DNA of 64,000 nucleotides from PCPOR2b sp965220385. GTDB taxonomy: Bacteria; Poribacteria; WGA-4E; PCPOR2b. The stretch's first letter is position 1. Every line of letters starts with the position of its first letter. The translations under genes were made by a program, and so were the position numbers. Shown one piece after another: positions 16,793 through 25,750 of the stretch. The DNA is taken from positions 868,001 to 932,000 of the forward strand of contig OZ244825.1 of the NCBI GenBank assembly GCA_965220385.1. Reading direction: 5' to 3'. Below the pieces are notes generated by a model. That model saw nothing but the letters and a program-made list of their open reading frames with translations. It did no database searches and had not been told where the DNA came from.

Positions 16793-18382
16793 ATGGCTGA
16801 ACAGCGTCAGGAAATTCTGGAACGCGGTAGTTATTTCCCCGGCGATTGGGTGCGTCCGCGATACAACCCCGGCACCTGGATGGCGATGGTCGATCTGATG
16901 GAGATTTTCACGGGGCACCGCAGCATAACCCGTCAGAGAAACTATGAGATGTTCGATGCGCCGATCGGCGTGAATCTGCGAGTGGAGCCAGGGGACAAGT
17001 CTGATCCATTCATGCTGCCAGAGAAAGAGTGGGAAACCGATGACATAATCTATCCCGGACACATCTGGCACCAAGACGGGCGACTTCACATGCTCTACAA
17101 TGTTGGGGAACGAACCTGTCTTGCCGTCAGTGATGATGGTTACCATTGGGAGCGACCGGTACTCGGACTGACTGAGTTTAACGGCTCTACGGATAACAAT
17201 ATCCTCAAGACATCGTTGCAGGCGAGCATCTTTGAAGACCCGTCCGCTCCGCCCGAAGAGCGGTACAAAGCCTTGGAAGCAAAGGGGTTCTGGCTTGATC
17301 GCGAGACCGGCGAGGAGGTCGATGGAGATGAGGCGGACCGTTACTGGCGTGCGGAACACTATGAAGGTCAATCCTATACCGGGCGCAAGGTCGTTCTAAA
17401 GGGGCAGCTGCTCGGCTTGACCTCGCCGGATATGCTTACCTGGACCCGCCTCCCTGAACCGCTCGCCAACTATTCGGTGAACGGTGGTATCTGCCCCGGC
17501 TATGACGCCCACAACGGGGTCTACTATGCATACATCCAGCCCCAAGGGGTTGCCCCGGCAGAGCCGCAGGCAGTGGGGGCGAGCATGCCCGAAACCGAGG
17601 TGGTGCGCCGTGCTATCGGACTGACACGAACCAAGGACTTCCGCAAATGGCCCGCGGCGAAATTGTTGATCCATCCCGACGCACAGGACCCGTTGGATAT
17701 ATCGTTCTACGGCGCATGCTACTTCCCCTATCCGGGGCGAGATGAACTACACGCCATGGTCATTCCGGTGTTCCATAACGCCACCGATCATGTCGACCTA
17801 CAACTCGCCTTCAGTCGCGATGGCCTAATCTGGACCCGCCCTGAGCGCAGACCGGCAGTTGAACTGGGACCATTAGGAAGTGGTGAAGAGGGACAAATCC
17901 ATGTCTGGCGCAACGGGCTGGTCGAGCTGCCCGATGGCGATTGGGCGGTGCCCTACCATGCGCGTTCGACGCTCCATACCGTTAAGGACGAGTATAAGGA
18001 GGCATTCTTCCCGGAAATGCAGCCATCCCAGAATCGGTGGGCACGCTGGCGTCCGCATCGGTTCTGCGGGATTGAAGCAGCAACGGAAGGGCGCTTCACG
18101 ATCCCCACCGTGTTCCGCACGGAAAACCAACTGCGCCTGAACTACCGCTGCGCGCCCGGAGGGTGGATCCGCGTTGAACTGATGGCACGGATACCCACCA
18201 TGCAGTGCCCGGACGCAAATCCCCTTGAGGGTTTTACTTTTGAGACGTGTGACCCGCTGACAGGTGATCAGGAAGACCAGGTCGTAACTTGGCAGGGCAG
18301 CAGTGACATCACCAGCGTCGGTGAGATGCTTGCCATTCGTATTGAGATGTTCCAGGCGAAACTGTTCGCCTATAAGGTTTAG
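16793..18382 (+). CDS. Glycoside-hydrolase-like five-bladed propeller protein (GH32/GH43-like)
   Basis: A 529-residue protein without a signal peptide. It carries repeated propeller words typical of GH32/43/68/130 relatives: YPGHIWHQDGRLHMLYNVGE, CLAVSDDGYHWERP, LTSPDMLTWTRLPEPL, DISFYGACYFPYPGRDELHA, LAFSRDGLIWTRP, and GQIHVWRNGLVELPDGDWAVPY. A beta-sandwich-like C-terminus (about 440-529, RCAPGGWIRVELM) resembles the appended domain of GH32-type enzymes. A candidate catalytic acid cannot be fixed without alignment. Likely a cytoplasmic enzyme or binder acting on oligosaccharides, with the alcohol dehydrogenase gene 73 bp downstream a possible partner. The ATG at 16793 has only GAAAGAGACG upstream. 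Confidence 0.62.
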   Translation: MAEQRQEILERGSYFPGDWVRPRYNPGTWMAMVDLMEIFTGHRSITRQRNYEMFDAPIGVNLRVEPGDKSDPFMLPEKEWETDDIIYPGHIWHQDGRLHMLYNVGERTCLAVSDDGYHWERPVLGLTEFNGSTDNNILKTSLQASIFEDPSAPPEERYKALEAKGFWLDRETGEEVDGDEADRYWRAEHYEGQSYTGRKVVLKGQLLGLTSPDMLTWTRLPEPLANYSVNGGICPGYDAHNGVYYAYIQPQGVAPAEPQAVGASMPETEVVRRAIGLTRTKDFRKWPAAKLLIHPDAQDPLDISFYGACYFPYPGRDELHAMVIPVFHNATDHVDLQLAFSRDGLIWTRPERRPAVELGPLGSGEEGQIHVWRNGLVELPDGDWAVPYHARSTLHTVKDEYKEAFFPEMQPSQNRWARWRPHRFCGIEAATEGRFTIPTVFRTENQLRLNYRCAPGGWIRVELMARIPTMQCPDANPLEGFTFETCDPLTGDQEDQVVTWQGSSDITSVGEMLAIRIEMFQAKLFAYKV

Positions 18383-18395
18383 GATTCATACAAAG

Positions 18396-18429
18396 AGAAA
18401 CCGAGTTTTTTCTTGAAAACTCGGTTTCT
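18396..18429. terminator. R7 stem-loop, copy 2
   Basis: A 14-bp perfect stem (AGAAACCGAGTTTT and its complement) with loop TTCTTG, located 13 bp after the hydrolase stop codon and before the alcohol dehydrogenase Shine-Dalgarno. It could stop or attenuate readthrough. The same sequence is at 6-37. Confidence 0.5.
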
Positions 18430-18455
18430 GTTGCATGACAGTTTAGGAGGAAGAT

Positions 18456-19421
18456 GTGAAAGCTGCACAGATTGTTGCCCCCCGTCAGATTGAGATGATC
18501 GATATTGATAAACCTGACATTTCATCTGATCCGGAGGGAACTGTACTTATTAAGACGCACATGAACGCTATCTGCGGCACCGATATGCCGTCCTTTGTCC
18601 TTGAACAACCGGCAGATGCCTATCCGCTATCGCCCGGAATGACTATCCACGAATGCATCGGCGAGGTCGCTGAGAGCAAATCAGATCGGTTCAAGGAAGG
18701 CGACGCCGTGCTTGCACTGCCGGGACGTCCCGGTGGACTCTCAGAATACTTCGTTGCCAACGAAAGCGTCACAGTCCCGTTGGTGGACTTTGAACGTAAA
18801 GACTGTATCCTAATGTCTCAGCCGCTCGGCACTGTAATTTGGGCGTGTAGCAAGTTAGGGAACCTGCTCGATCAGGATGTCGTCGTAGTGGGACAGGGAC
18901 CGATGGGATTGTTGTTCACGCACCTGTTGAGTAACTTGGGTGCCAAGACAGTGGTTGCGGCGGATCTCGTCGATTTCCGTCTGGAGGCCGCAAAGCAGAT
19001 GCGGGCGACGCACACGATTAACGCCTCTGAGACGGATACCGTTGCCGCCGTTGAGGAAATCACGGACGGTCGCATGGCCGATCTAGTCGTTGAGGTAGTA
19101 GGGCATCAAACGGAGACAATTAATCAGTGCATGGATCTCGTCAAGCGGGACGGGACGATTCTGGCGTTCGGGGTGCCAGATGATCCGACCTACCCGTTCG
19201 GGTTCGGTAACTTTTTCCGGAAAAACATCCGCTTCATCGGATCTGTGGGTCCTGACGCTCAGAACAACTTCCCGTTGGCGATGGACATGATTGCGCAAGG
19301 CCGAATTGATGTTTCACCCATCATCACGCACCGCCTGCCGTTCACTGAAGTGCAGCGCGGGTTTGAGTTGTCTCTGCATAAGAAGGATGAAGCTATCAAA
19401 ATCGTGCTTGAGTATGATTGA
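18456..19421 (+). CDS. Zinc-type medium-chain alcohol dehydrogenase (MDR family)
   Basis: A 321-residue NAD(P)-dependent dehydrogenase of the medium-chain superfamily. The GroES-like catalytic domain has AICGTDMPS (Cys40, catalytic zinc) and TIHECIGEV (His65-Glu66). The four-cysteine structural zinc lobe is absent: GDAVLALPGRPGGLSEYF leads straight on. The Rossmann motif VVVGQGPMG is at about 143-151 and ADLVDFR follows as the adenosine-ribose-binding acidic segment. Such short MDRs oxidise polyols or secondary alcohols. The start is GTG at 18456, with AGGAGG at 18445-18450 five bases upstream; the overlapping ATG at 18454 is out of frame. Likely cytoplasmic. Confidence 0.85.
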   Translation: MKAAQIVAPRQIEMIDIDKPDISSDPEGTVLIKTHMNAICGTDMPSFVLEQPADAYPLSPGMTIHECIGEVAESKSDRFKEGDAVLALPGRPGGLSEYFVANESVTVPLVDFERKDCILMSQPLGTVIWACSKLGNLLDQDVVVVGQGPMGLLFTHLLSNLGAKTVVAADLVDFRLEAAKQMRATHTINASETDTVAAVEEITDGRMADLVVEVVGHQTETINQCMDLVKRDGTILAFGVPDDPTYPFGFGNFFRKNIRFIGSVGPDAQNNFPLAMDMIAQGRIDVSPIITHRLPFTEVQRGFELSLHKKDEAIKIVLEYD

Positions 19422-19734
19422 GGGAACCCACCCCTAAACCTGCACAAGATTAATTAGCCCTGGAGAGCCGCTTGTTGTACACCTGTCGCCCCTCTGGGGC
19501 TTTTTTTATTCGTATTAGGAGTTACGCACTTCAGTAGGGAATAACGATCGTTGTTCCCTACGGGATCCTTGACGGTGCTCCTGCTGTAGTTGCCCGATTC
19601 ATCGGGCGGTGGAATCTGATAGCGGTCGGGCATGAAAACTCGACCTACAGATTGAGCGTAGCGAAATCCCGATTTATCGGGGTTGTCTGGCAACTTGCGT
19701 TATAATTAACAAGAGCGCGGGAAGGTATTACCCT
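19422..19734. other. 313-bp intergenic region with terminator and R8 repeat
   Basis: Contains the terminator-like R1 half-unit (19488-19507), an R8 stretch (about 19519-19612: TTACGCACTTCAGTAGGGAA, then TGTAGTTGCCCGATTCATC), a GGTCGGGCATGAAAACTCG / CGACCTAC word and a TCCCGATTTATCGGGG palindrome (19669-19682). No gene is seen. Confidence 0.6.
19488..19507 (+). terminator. Probable intrinsic terminator built from an R1 half-unit
   Basis: GCCCC (19488-19492), loop TCT, GGGGC (19496-19500), then seven T. The stem is short (5 bp, all G-C). It lies 66 bp after the alcohol dehydrogenase stop. Confidence 0.5.
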
Positions 19735-20574
19735 ATGAAACATATGATGGTTATGTTGATATTTACGTTATTGGCATCATCAATACGGGCAGAGATATTT
19801 CGCGATAATTTTAACGACGGGGACTTACAGGGATGGACGTTTATAAAAGGTGCTGAGGATGGTGGTATTGAAAATGGTGAATTGATTCTCGGTTCCCCTA
19901 AAGTGCTGGATGAAACTAAAGTGGAAGTTGAAGCGGAGGTTATGATCGCGGTTGATGATATAATCTCAAGCGACTACGAAGTGTCGGTATCCCTAAAAAT
20001 CAGCAAGCGAGTTAAGAGGGTTGGCGGTGGTCCAGCCATTGGGCTGCGCGCTCATATACATCCGCTCCTTGAGTCGTGGACTGTAGATTTAGAGGAGAAC
20101 GAGAGGAACAAGGATGCCCTAATATATCTGTACGGACAATCTTACAAGTTCTTCCTAGGCAATGTACATATTGAAGATAATATACATATTCAAGATATAA
20201 GAAATTTAAAAAGAGGTGTTGCAGCGATTATTCAACATATGAAGGTTGATATGATAGGAGACGAATTGGAAGACGGAGTAAAAATCTCTTTCGGGAATAG
20301 GCTACACACATTTCAGCTCTTTGATTTTGAACTGCACAAGTGGTATCGGTTGAAGATCATTGCCAAGGGGAATCGGTTTCAATACTTTATCGATGACAAG
20401 AAAATGCTAGATTTTCTTGACGACACCTATACGAAAGGGAGAATTTATCTGTCGTCAGGATGGGGGAACCGTGTCCACTTCGATAACTTTGAAGTCCAAT
20501 ATGATGCGCGTCCGGTACATCCCCGCAAGCAACTCACAACCACTTGGGGAGAGATAAAGGGGGACTTCCATTGA
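19735..20574 (+). CDS. Secreted LamG/concanavalin-like jelly-roll protein with WG-K tail
   Basis: A 279-residue exported protein. Residues 1-19 are a Sec signal peptide (MKHMMVMLIFTLLASSIRA, cleavage before E). The mature part starts FRDNFNDGDLQGW and ends its fold with RIYLSSGWGNRVHFDNFEV, the pattern of LamG/DUF1080-type concanavalin-like beta-sandwiches that bind or cleave glycans; no catalytic pair is evident. The C-terminus PRKQLTTTWGEIKGD carries the same K-x-T-x-W-G-x-I-K tail as the propeller family downstream although the fold is unrelated. It is the first gene of the array region, 45 bp before the relic gene. Shine-Dalgarno is weak (GGGAAGG). Confidence 0.75.
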   Translation: MKHMMVMLIFTLLASSIRAEIFRDNFNDGDLQGWTFIKGAEDGGIENGELILGSPKVLDETKVEVEAEVMIAVDDIISSDYEVSVSLKISKRVKRVGGGPAIGLRAHIHPLLESWTVDLEENERNKDALIYLYGQSYKFFLGNVHIEDNIHIQDIRNLKRGVAAIIQHMKVDMIGDELEDGVKISFGNRLHTFQLFDFELHKWYRLKIIAKGNRFQYFIDDKKMLDFLDDTYTKGRIYLSSGWGNRVHFDNFEVQYDARPVHPRKQLTTTWGEIKGDFH

Positions 20575-20619
20575 AGTCCGGCTACGCATGAGTGCCAAAC
20601 AAATTCAGGGGGATTATAC

Positions 20620-21009
20620 ATGTTGAAACAACTCTCAATGCCTCAGAAGATTTTTGGTGCCATAGTACTACTATTCGCATGGCTGTCTACTGAATTGGCT
20701 GCTGCCGATACACCGACTGGCACCATTGCATTTCTATCCGATCGAGATTTACCTCCTCTTTTTAATGATAAAATAAAGGTCTATCTGATAGATACCGATG
20801 GGAAGAATCAACAAAGACTCACTGAAAATCGCCATGACGACATTGACTCTGCAAGGTTTGATCCGGGGTTTGCAGTTACCCCCAAAGAACAAAAAAGGCC
20901 ACTTGAGGTCAAAGGAGGCGTAGCAGATGCACCAGACATACAATCTCGCACATCTGATTTTGGCTGGCGTTCTGACCCTCGTGCTGACATCGCTGCTCGC
21001 AGTTGTTGA
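20620..21009 (+). pseudogene. Truncated propeller relic: one blade, no tail
   Basis: Encodes up to 129 residues: a signal peptide ending TELAAA, one PD40 blade (TIAFLSDRD to KVYLIDTDGKNQQRLTENR), and then directly the last-blade remnant DIDSARFDPGFAVTPKE. The central blades and the WG-K tail are missing. Compare the end of P2 (HDDIEPTWFDPAFAVAPAGK). The remaining codons read through AAAGGAGG and 83 nt into the next gene in another frame and mean nothing. It looks like an internal deletion of a full paralog followed by loss of frame at the tail. It has a passable AGGGGGAT upstream, so a short secreted peptide is not excluded. Confidence 0.6.
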
Positions 21010-21886
21010 AGCGCAGGCACAGATCGCTTTCGTGTCTGATCGGGATGGAAACATGGAAATCTACGTGATGGACGCCGATGGAGGCAATCAGCGAAGACTC
21101 ACCAAGAATCGGCGTGATGACTATTCACCCGCTTGGTCACCCGACGGCAAGCGCATCGCCTTTGTTTCCTTTAGGGATGAAAACGAGGAAATCTACGTGG
21201 TCAAGGCCAATGGAGGCAACCCTAAAAACCTCACCAAGAATCGCCATGCTGACTATTCACCCGCTTGGTCCCCCGACGGCAAGCGTATTGCCTTTGGATC
21301 GAAGCGAAATGGGAACGGTGAAATCTACGTGATGGACGCCGATGGAGGCAATCAGCGAAACCTCTCTAACAATCCCGTTAACGACAAGGATCCCGCTTGG
21401 TCACCCGACGGTACGCGCATCGCCTTTATTACCGTTAGGGATGGCGTCGAAATCTACGTGATGGACGCCGATGGAGGTAATCAGCGAAACCTCACCAATA
21501 ATGGCTTTCATGAGGAAAATCCCTCATGGTCCCCCGACGGCAAGCACCTCGCCTTTGAGTCCGTGAGGGGCGGTGGCTTGGACATCTACGTGATGGACGC
21601 CGATGGAGGCAATCAGCACAGAATCTCTGACAATCCCTTTAAGGACACGGCTCCTGCATGGTCCCCCGACGGTAAACGCATTACCTTTGCTGCTAGCGAG
21701 GGTCGAGACTTTAGGGATAGAGACTATGAAATCTACGTGATGGATACCGATGGCGGTAATCAGCAAAACCTCACCAATAATCGCAGCCATGACACTGAGC
21801 CTGCGTGGTTTGGGCCTGCTTTTTCGGTTTCTGTCGGGGGGAAACAATTCACGATGTGGGCTTGGCTCAAGGGGATTGACCGATGA
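20927..21886 (+). CDS. P1: secreted six-bladed TolB/PD40-like propeller, class B
   Basis: 319 residues. A Sec signal peptide (about 1-31, cleavage after AQA) is followed by six PD40 blades of about 42 residues (blade consensus SWSPDGKRIAF-x-S-x-RDGN-EIYVMDADGGN-x(3)-LTNN) and the 20-residue tail GKQFTMWAWLK. Six-bladed PD40 propellers bind proteins or small ligands outside the cytoplasm. This is not true TolB: the N-terminal TolB domain and tol/pal neighbours are absent. It is the most compact paralog, with no blade-4 insertion. Blade 2 has YVVKANGG instead of YVMDADGG. The tail has WA in place of WG. AAAGGAGG at 20911-20918 sets the ATG at 20927, inside the relic gene's frame. Confidence 0.88.
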   Translation: MHQTYNLAHLILAGVLTLVLTSLLAVVEAQAQIAFVSDRDGNMEIYVMDADGGNQRRLTKNRRDDYSPAWSPDGKRIAFVSFRDENEEIYVVKANGGNPKNLTKNRHADYSPAWSPDGKRIAFGSKRNGNGEIYVMDADGGNQRNLSNNPVNDKDPAWSPDGTRIAFITVRDGVEIYVMDADGGNQRNLTNNGFHEENPSWSPDGKHLAFESVRGGGLDIYVMDADGGNQHRISDNPFKDTAPAWSPDGKRITFAASEGRDFRDRDYEIYVMDTDGGNQQNLTNNRSHDTEPAWFGPAFSVSVGGKQFTMWAWLKGIDR

Positions 21887-22169
21887 AGAACAATGCGTAA
21901 TGTCCCGACCCATCGATATAGAACCCAAGATACCGGCTGAACGAAACCAAGTTTTGAACGTAAAACTTGAGAACGTCCAATAAGAATTTGTGTCTATATT
22001 ATTATATGCCTACATTAAAACCCCTTCACAATAGGGACCGTTGAGAAATTGAATTGAACCGTCTGAGTTAACCAAAGTTTCTACCTCAATCGAAAAAAAT
22101 CCCACACAAGTTGATCGCAATTACCCCAAAGGATAAACAGCCGATCTGAGACCAGAGGAGGAAAGACAG
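21887..22169. other. 283-bp spacer between P1 and P2
   Basis: Longer than the array's usual spacers. Begins with an ATGCGTAATG word of R5 type and ends with AGAGGAGGAAAGACAG before P2. Nothing else is recognised. Confidence 0.5.
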
Positions 22170-23144
22170 ATGCAACGGAGACACAATCTCGCCCGTTTCA
22201 TTTTTACCAATGTTGTCGTTTTGGGGTTAATATTGCCGACGGTCACCGTTGACGCACAGCCACAGATTGCATTCACGTCTAAGAGGGATGGGCACCGGCA
22301 AGTCTACGTGATGGACGCCGATGGAAAGAATCAAACAAGACTCACTAAGAATCTCTTTGATGAATGGGATCCCTCATGGGCTCCGAATGGTAAACGCATC
22401 GCCTTTACTTCCAGTGGGGATCGACACACTGTGGTTGGAAGTCGGCACATCTACGTGATTGATGCCCACGGTGGGATTGCGCAAAGACTCTCTAACAATC
22501 GCTTCTCTGAATGGGATCCCGCATGGTCTCCCGACGGTAAACAGATCGCCTTTACTACCAGTAGGGTTGAGGACGTTGCGGGAGGGCACTGGCAAATCTA
22601 TGTGATGGACGCCGATGGCAATAATCCGCGAAGGCTCTCTAACGATGGCGTAGATGATCAGCACCCCGCATGGTCTCCCGACGGCAAACAGATTGCCTTT
22701 GATACCACCAGGGACGGGCAGTTGGAAGTCTACGTGATGGCCGCCGATGGGAGTAACCAGCGCAGACTTACCAACAGTCCTAATGTCCATACTCATAATT
22801 GGCAACCCACATGGTCCCCTAACGGTCAACGCATCGCCTTTAATTCTAACGGGCAGATCCACGTTATGGACGCCGATGGGGGTAATCCGCGGAACCTCAC
22901 CAATAACCGCCGTGGTAACGCTCATCCCTCATGGTTGCCCGACGGCAAACGCATTGGCTTCGCATCCAGAATAGATGCGAACTATGAAATCTACGTGATG
23001 GATGCCGATGGGAAGAATCAACAGAGACTCATCAATAACGCACACGATGACATTGAGCCAACCTGGTTTGACCCTGCTTTTGCCGTTGCTCCCGCTGGCA
23101 AACAGTTTACAGTTTGGGGACGGTTCAAACAGGCTGACCGATGA
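22170..23144 (+). CDS. P2: secreted six-bladed PD40 propeller, class B with long blade-2/3 loops
   Basis: 324 residues; signal peptide about 1-30 (VTVDAQP/QIAF). Blades 2 and 3 carry extended loops ending VVGSRHIYVIDAHGG and VAGGHWQIYVMDADGN, a type otherwise seen only in P25 at the far end of the array. Blade 5 lost its DRDGN loop (FNSNGQIHVMDADGG), the shortest blade in the family. The tail is GKQFTVWGRFK. ATG at 22170 follows AGAGGAGG. The next gene on the same strand is P3, 4.3 kb away, beyond the minus-strand regulator and the insertion sequence. Confidence 0.88.
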   Translation: MQRRHNLARFIFTNVVVLGLILPTVTVDAQPQIAFTSKRDGHRQVYVMDADGKNQTRLTKNLFDEWDPSWAPNGKRIAFTSSGDRHTVVGSRHIYVIDAHGGIAQRLSNNRFSEWDPAWSPDGKQIAFTTSRVEDVAGGHWQIYVMDADGNNPRRLSNDGVDDQHPAWSPDGKQIAFDTTRDGQLEVYVMAADGSNQRRLTNSPNVHTHNWQPTWSPNGQRIAFNSNGQIHVMDADGGNPRNLTNNRRGNAHPSWLPDGKRIGFASRIDANYEIYVMDADGKNQQRLINNAHDDIEPTWFDPAFAVAPAGKQFTVWGRFKQADR

Positions 23145-23611
23145 AAGATAATACGTAACGCGTAGGGATAAACGCCACCGGGATCTCTTTCACTATGAAG
23201 ATACCTCGTCGATACAGGTTTGAGATCAGGCAAGTTGAGTGCAGCGGTTTATGGTAAAAATATAATTACTGATACATTTGACTAATAACCACCGGTGCTA
23301 GTTTGCAGCTGTTGATAACGTCAAACGTGATGCCCCGATAAATCGGGACAGGCTGTGACACATGAAAACTATTGGCTCTTGGGTGCCTTTAGCCCCGGTT
23401 TCGAATCCCGATTTATCGGGGAGGGGCGGCATGTTTATAGTACACGGATAAACAAATACCCCAAAGCCCCGGTTTCGAATCCCGATTTATCGGGGAGGGG
23501 CGACATGTGCAGCCGAAGGGTAGAACTAATGAGCTACCCTGAATCAATGAACGCTTCAATAATGTGGGAAAGCCCCTGTCACTAACTAGCACCAAAGGTT
23601 AATATGTATAC
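23145..23611. other. 467-bp intergenic region between convergent genes
   Basis: Between P2 (plus) and the regulator (minus). Holds a CCCCGATAAATCGGGACAG palindrome (23332-23350) and the longest R1 pair (23392-23509). No gene is recognised, and no clear terminator other than these palindromes. Confidence 0.6.
23392..23509. repeat. R1 paired palindrome, copy e (118 bp, both loops invaded)
   Basis: Both half-units read GCCCC-GGTTTCGAATCCCGATTTAT then CGGGGA-GGGGC: the 3-nt loop is replaced by a 26-nt segment containing CCCGATTTATCGGG. The copy is 118 bp, i.e. 72 plus two times 23. Confidence 0.8.
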
Positions 23612-25225
23612 TTATTTGTGTTGTTCCCCATAATGCCGTTCCACAGTGAGTTGGCTCATACTTTGAACCAGATCGATTATGCGGTCTAGTTTATCGTCGA
23701 ACTGGATTTCTAACCGCGAAAATGTATATAGAAAACAGGGTGCCAACAGGATCACCGCGAAATCTTCCTGTACGAGAGATAGGACCTGCCGCGCAATTCT
23801 CCTCCGTGCCCCCGGATTCGCCCTCCGGTTGAGTTGGGAGAGCATCTCATCAACCCGGGGATTGGAGTACCCGAAAAAGTTATGCTCTCCATCGGAATGG
23901 AAGAATCGCGATAGGTTACTGTACCTAAAGCCAAAAAGGGGTTGAGTTAAAAAAGCATCCGCCTCTTCCCGCATCTCTCCACTGACAGAGATAGGATTCG
24001 CGACAGAAGAACCCGCTGACTTTCCGATGAGATGAGCCAAATCGCGAAAGACGCCGCTCGAACTGGCGATCCGAATATCAAGGGGAGAGTGAGGAAGTGG
24101 TGAAAGATCTTCTTCTTCAGCAATCTGACCCATGCGCAGATAGAGGTTGATCGCCTGATAATCAATTGCGCCTTTAAGTAGACTACAGTTTCGTTCGTCT
24201 GATAGAGGTCCGTGATGTCGATTGAGAAACAAGGCATAGTAAGTATCTTCAAAGAAGGGCCACTGTTGACAAGGCACCGTTGTTGGGAATTGGTAGAGGG
24301 ACTGCAGCGCCTGAAGGTGGACAAAAAGCAGATCCAAGGTGCCGTTCTCAACCGCCTTAATGGCATTACCGGGGTGTGTGAAAAACCTCAAGGTTAACCA
24401 ATCAATGCTGCTCTCTACTCCGCGATAATAATCCGGATTCTGTTCACAGCGAATTGTCATGGCATCCGGGCGGAAACGCTTCACTTGATAGGGACCTGAG
24501 ACCACGCGGTAAGGTTGGGACGAATGGGACGGGACGGGGCAGATATTGCGCAGCAGAAAGAGAAAGAGCGGTTCCTCTTGCGAGAGTTGAACCCGAAGTT
24601 GGTTTTTTCCATCCGGTTTGATCTCTGTGATGATCGGAGCGATGCGACTGTCGGAAAACGCCGCGATAATCTCATCAAGGGTAATCGGCTTTCCATCGCT
24701 CCAACGGAGGTCGTTTCTCAAGGTTAGCTGCCATTGTAAATGTCCTTTCACGGGCTCGCAACCGGTTGCGAGCCGTCCTTCAATCTCCCCGTTTTCGTAG
24801 AACATCAAGAGGGGATCATAGCATAAGCGTTGCAGCCAGTAACTCAGCATCGGATTCCGTCGATCTTGCGTTTCCACTCCGATGGGATTCAACTCTCCAA
24901 TCTCAAGCCAATTCAGCGACACCTGCTCATCGGGTTGCCTGATTCGAATGCTTCCGGTGTAGGAAACTCCCATCTGTTTTTGAAGCTGTTGGGCAATCTC
25001 CTTCTGATCCGGTTCACGTCGGTTCAGCAGTGGTAATATGAACTGAATCTGACTCGGTTGCAGGGTTGACTCATCCAGTTGATGTTTGAGAAGGTTCACC
25101 TCTTTTCTGCACCGTCTGATATGTCGCGATGACATTCCAATCCCTTGGGCGATCTCTTCATCGCTGGCTTGGGGGTGCTGCTTTTGATAGGCAATCAGTT
25201 TGAGAAGCGTATCGACTTTAGACAT
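23612..25225 (-). CDS. SgrR-like regulator: N-terminal HTH fused to family-5 solute-binding domain
   Basis: 537 residues with no signal peptide. Residues about 18-45 (QASDEEIAQGIGMSSRHIRR) form a helix-turn-helix. From about 95 the protein matches SBP_bac_5 oligopeptide-type binding proteins: YDPLLMFYENGEIEGRLATG, WQLTLRNDLRWSDGKPIT, SGPYQVKRFRPD, and FFGYSNPRVDEMLSQLNRRA. This fusion is the architecture of SgrR/YbaE transcription factors, which sense a small ligand through the binding domain. The frame is open to a TTG at 25240, but the ATG at 25225 is the more natural start. It is transcribed away from P3 and lies between P2 and P3, so it may control the propeller genes; that is inference from position only. 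Confidence 0.78.
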   Translation of the reverse strand: MSKVDTLLKLIAYQKQHPQASDEEIAQGIGMSSRHIRRCRKEVNLLKHQLDESTLQPSQIQFILPLLNRREPDQKEIAQQLQKQMGVSYTGSIRIRQPDEQVSLNWLEIGELNPIGVETQDRRNPMLSYWLQRLCYDPLLMFYENGEIEGRLATGCEPVKGHLQWQLTLRNDLRWSDGKPITLDEIIAAFSDSRIAPIITEIKPDGKNQLRVQLSQEEPLFLFLLRNICPVPSHSSQPYRVVSGPYQVKRFRPDAMTIRCEQNPDYYRGVESSIDWLTLRFFTHPGNAIKAVENGTLDLLFVHLQALQSLYQFPTTVPCQQWPFFEDTYYALFLNRHHGPLSDERNCSLLKGAIDYQAINLYLRMGQIAEEEDLSPLPHSPLDIRIASSSGVFRDLAHLIGKSAGSSVANPISVSGEMREEADAFLTQPLFGFRYSNLSRFFHSDGEHNFFGYSNPRVDEMLSQLNRRANPGARRRIARQVLSLVQEDFAVILLAPCFLYTFSRLEIQFDDKLDRIIDLVQSMSQLTVERHYGEQHK

Positions 25226-25740
25226 TTGTGGGCCTGCCAATTCAGGTCTATATTTGGGAACAGAATCCCAAAAGATAAGAAAACCTAAGGTTTGCGCTCA
25301 AGCGTTCAGACACTTTTTGCGCAGTGAAACTGAATAAAATTGTCCACGCTGAAATGGATCAGAAATATCGTGCGTCTGTTGATCACAGCCAACGACCATG
25401 TGTAGAGACTTTCCTAACAGCTCTCCGCCGGACTGTTATCTGAGAAAACGATGTACAGTATAAACCTCTCTACCTTCAATCCGCAACTGATTTTTTTAAC
25501 GGGGTTTGGACGCATTATGTCCAAACTGTGCGAATGTGACTGGATTTTTTATGTCGAGGACTGGTATTCTTATTATCGTAGCCCGGAGCGATAGGGGTTT
25601 GGATTGATTTTGTCGCTATTTCGGCATTTATGGAGGTTTGTCTCTAATTCGGAATATTTCAAGAGCACTTTATAAGGAGACATTCACCAATACCTCCGAC
25701 CTCTGCGATGTTTCCGAAGTCCCCCAGACAAGTTTCCCCC
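25226..25740. other. 515-bp upstream region of the regulator gene
   Basis: Contains the regulator's presumed promoter and, at its right end, the left half of an R2 element (25718-25740) interrupted by the insertion sequence. No gene and no other structure is recognised. Confidence 0.5.
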
Positions 25741-25750
25741 CTGATAAGGG
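25741..25750. repeat. Target-site duplication, left copy (CTGATAAGGG)
   Basis: A 10-bp direct repeat identical to 27342-27351, flanking the insertion sequence. It belongs to the interrupted R2 element. Confidence 0.85.
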
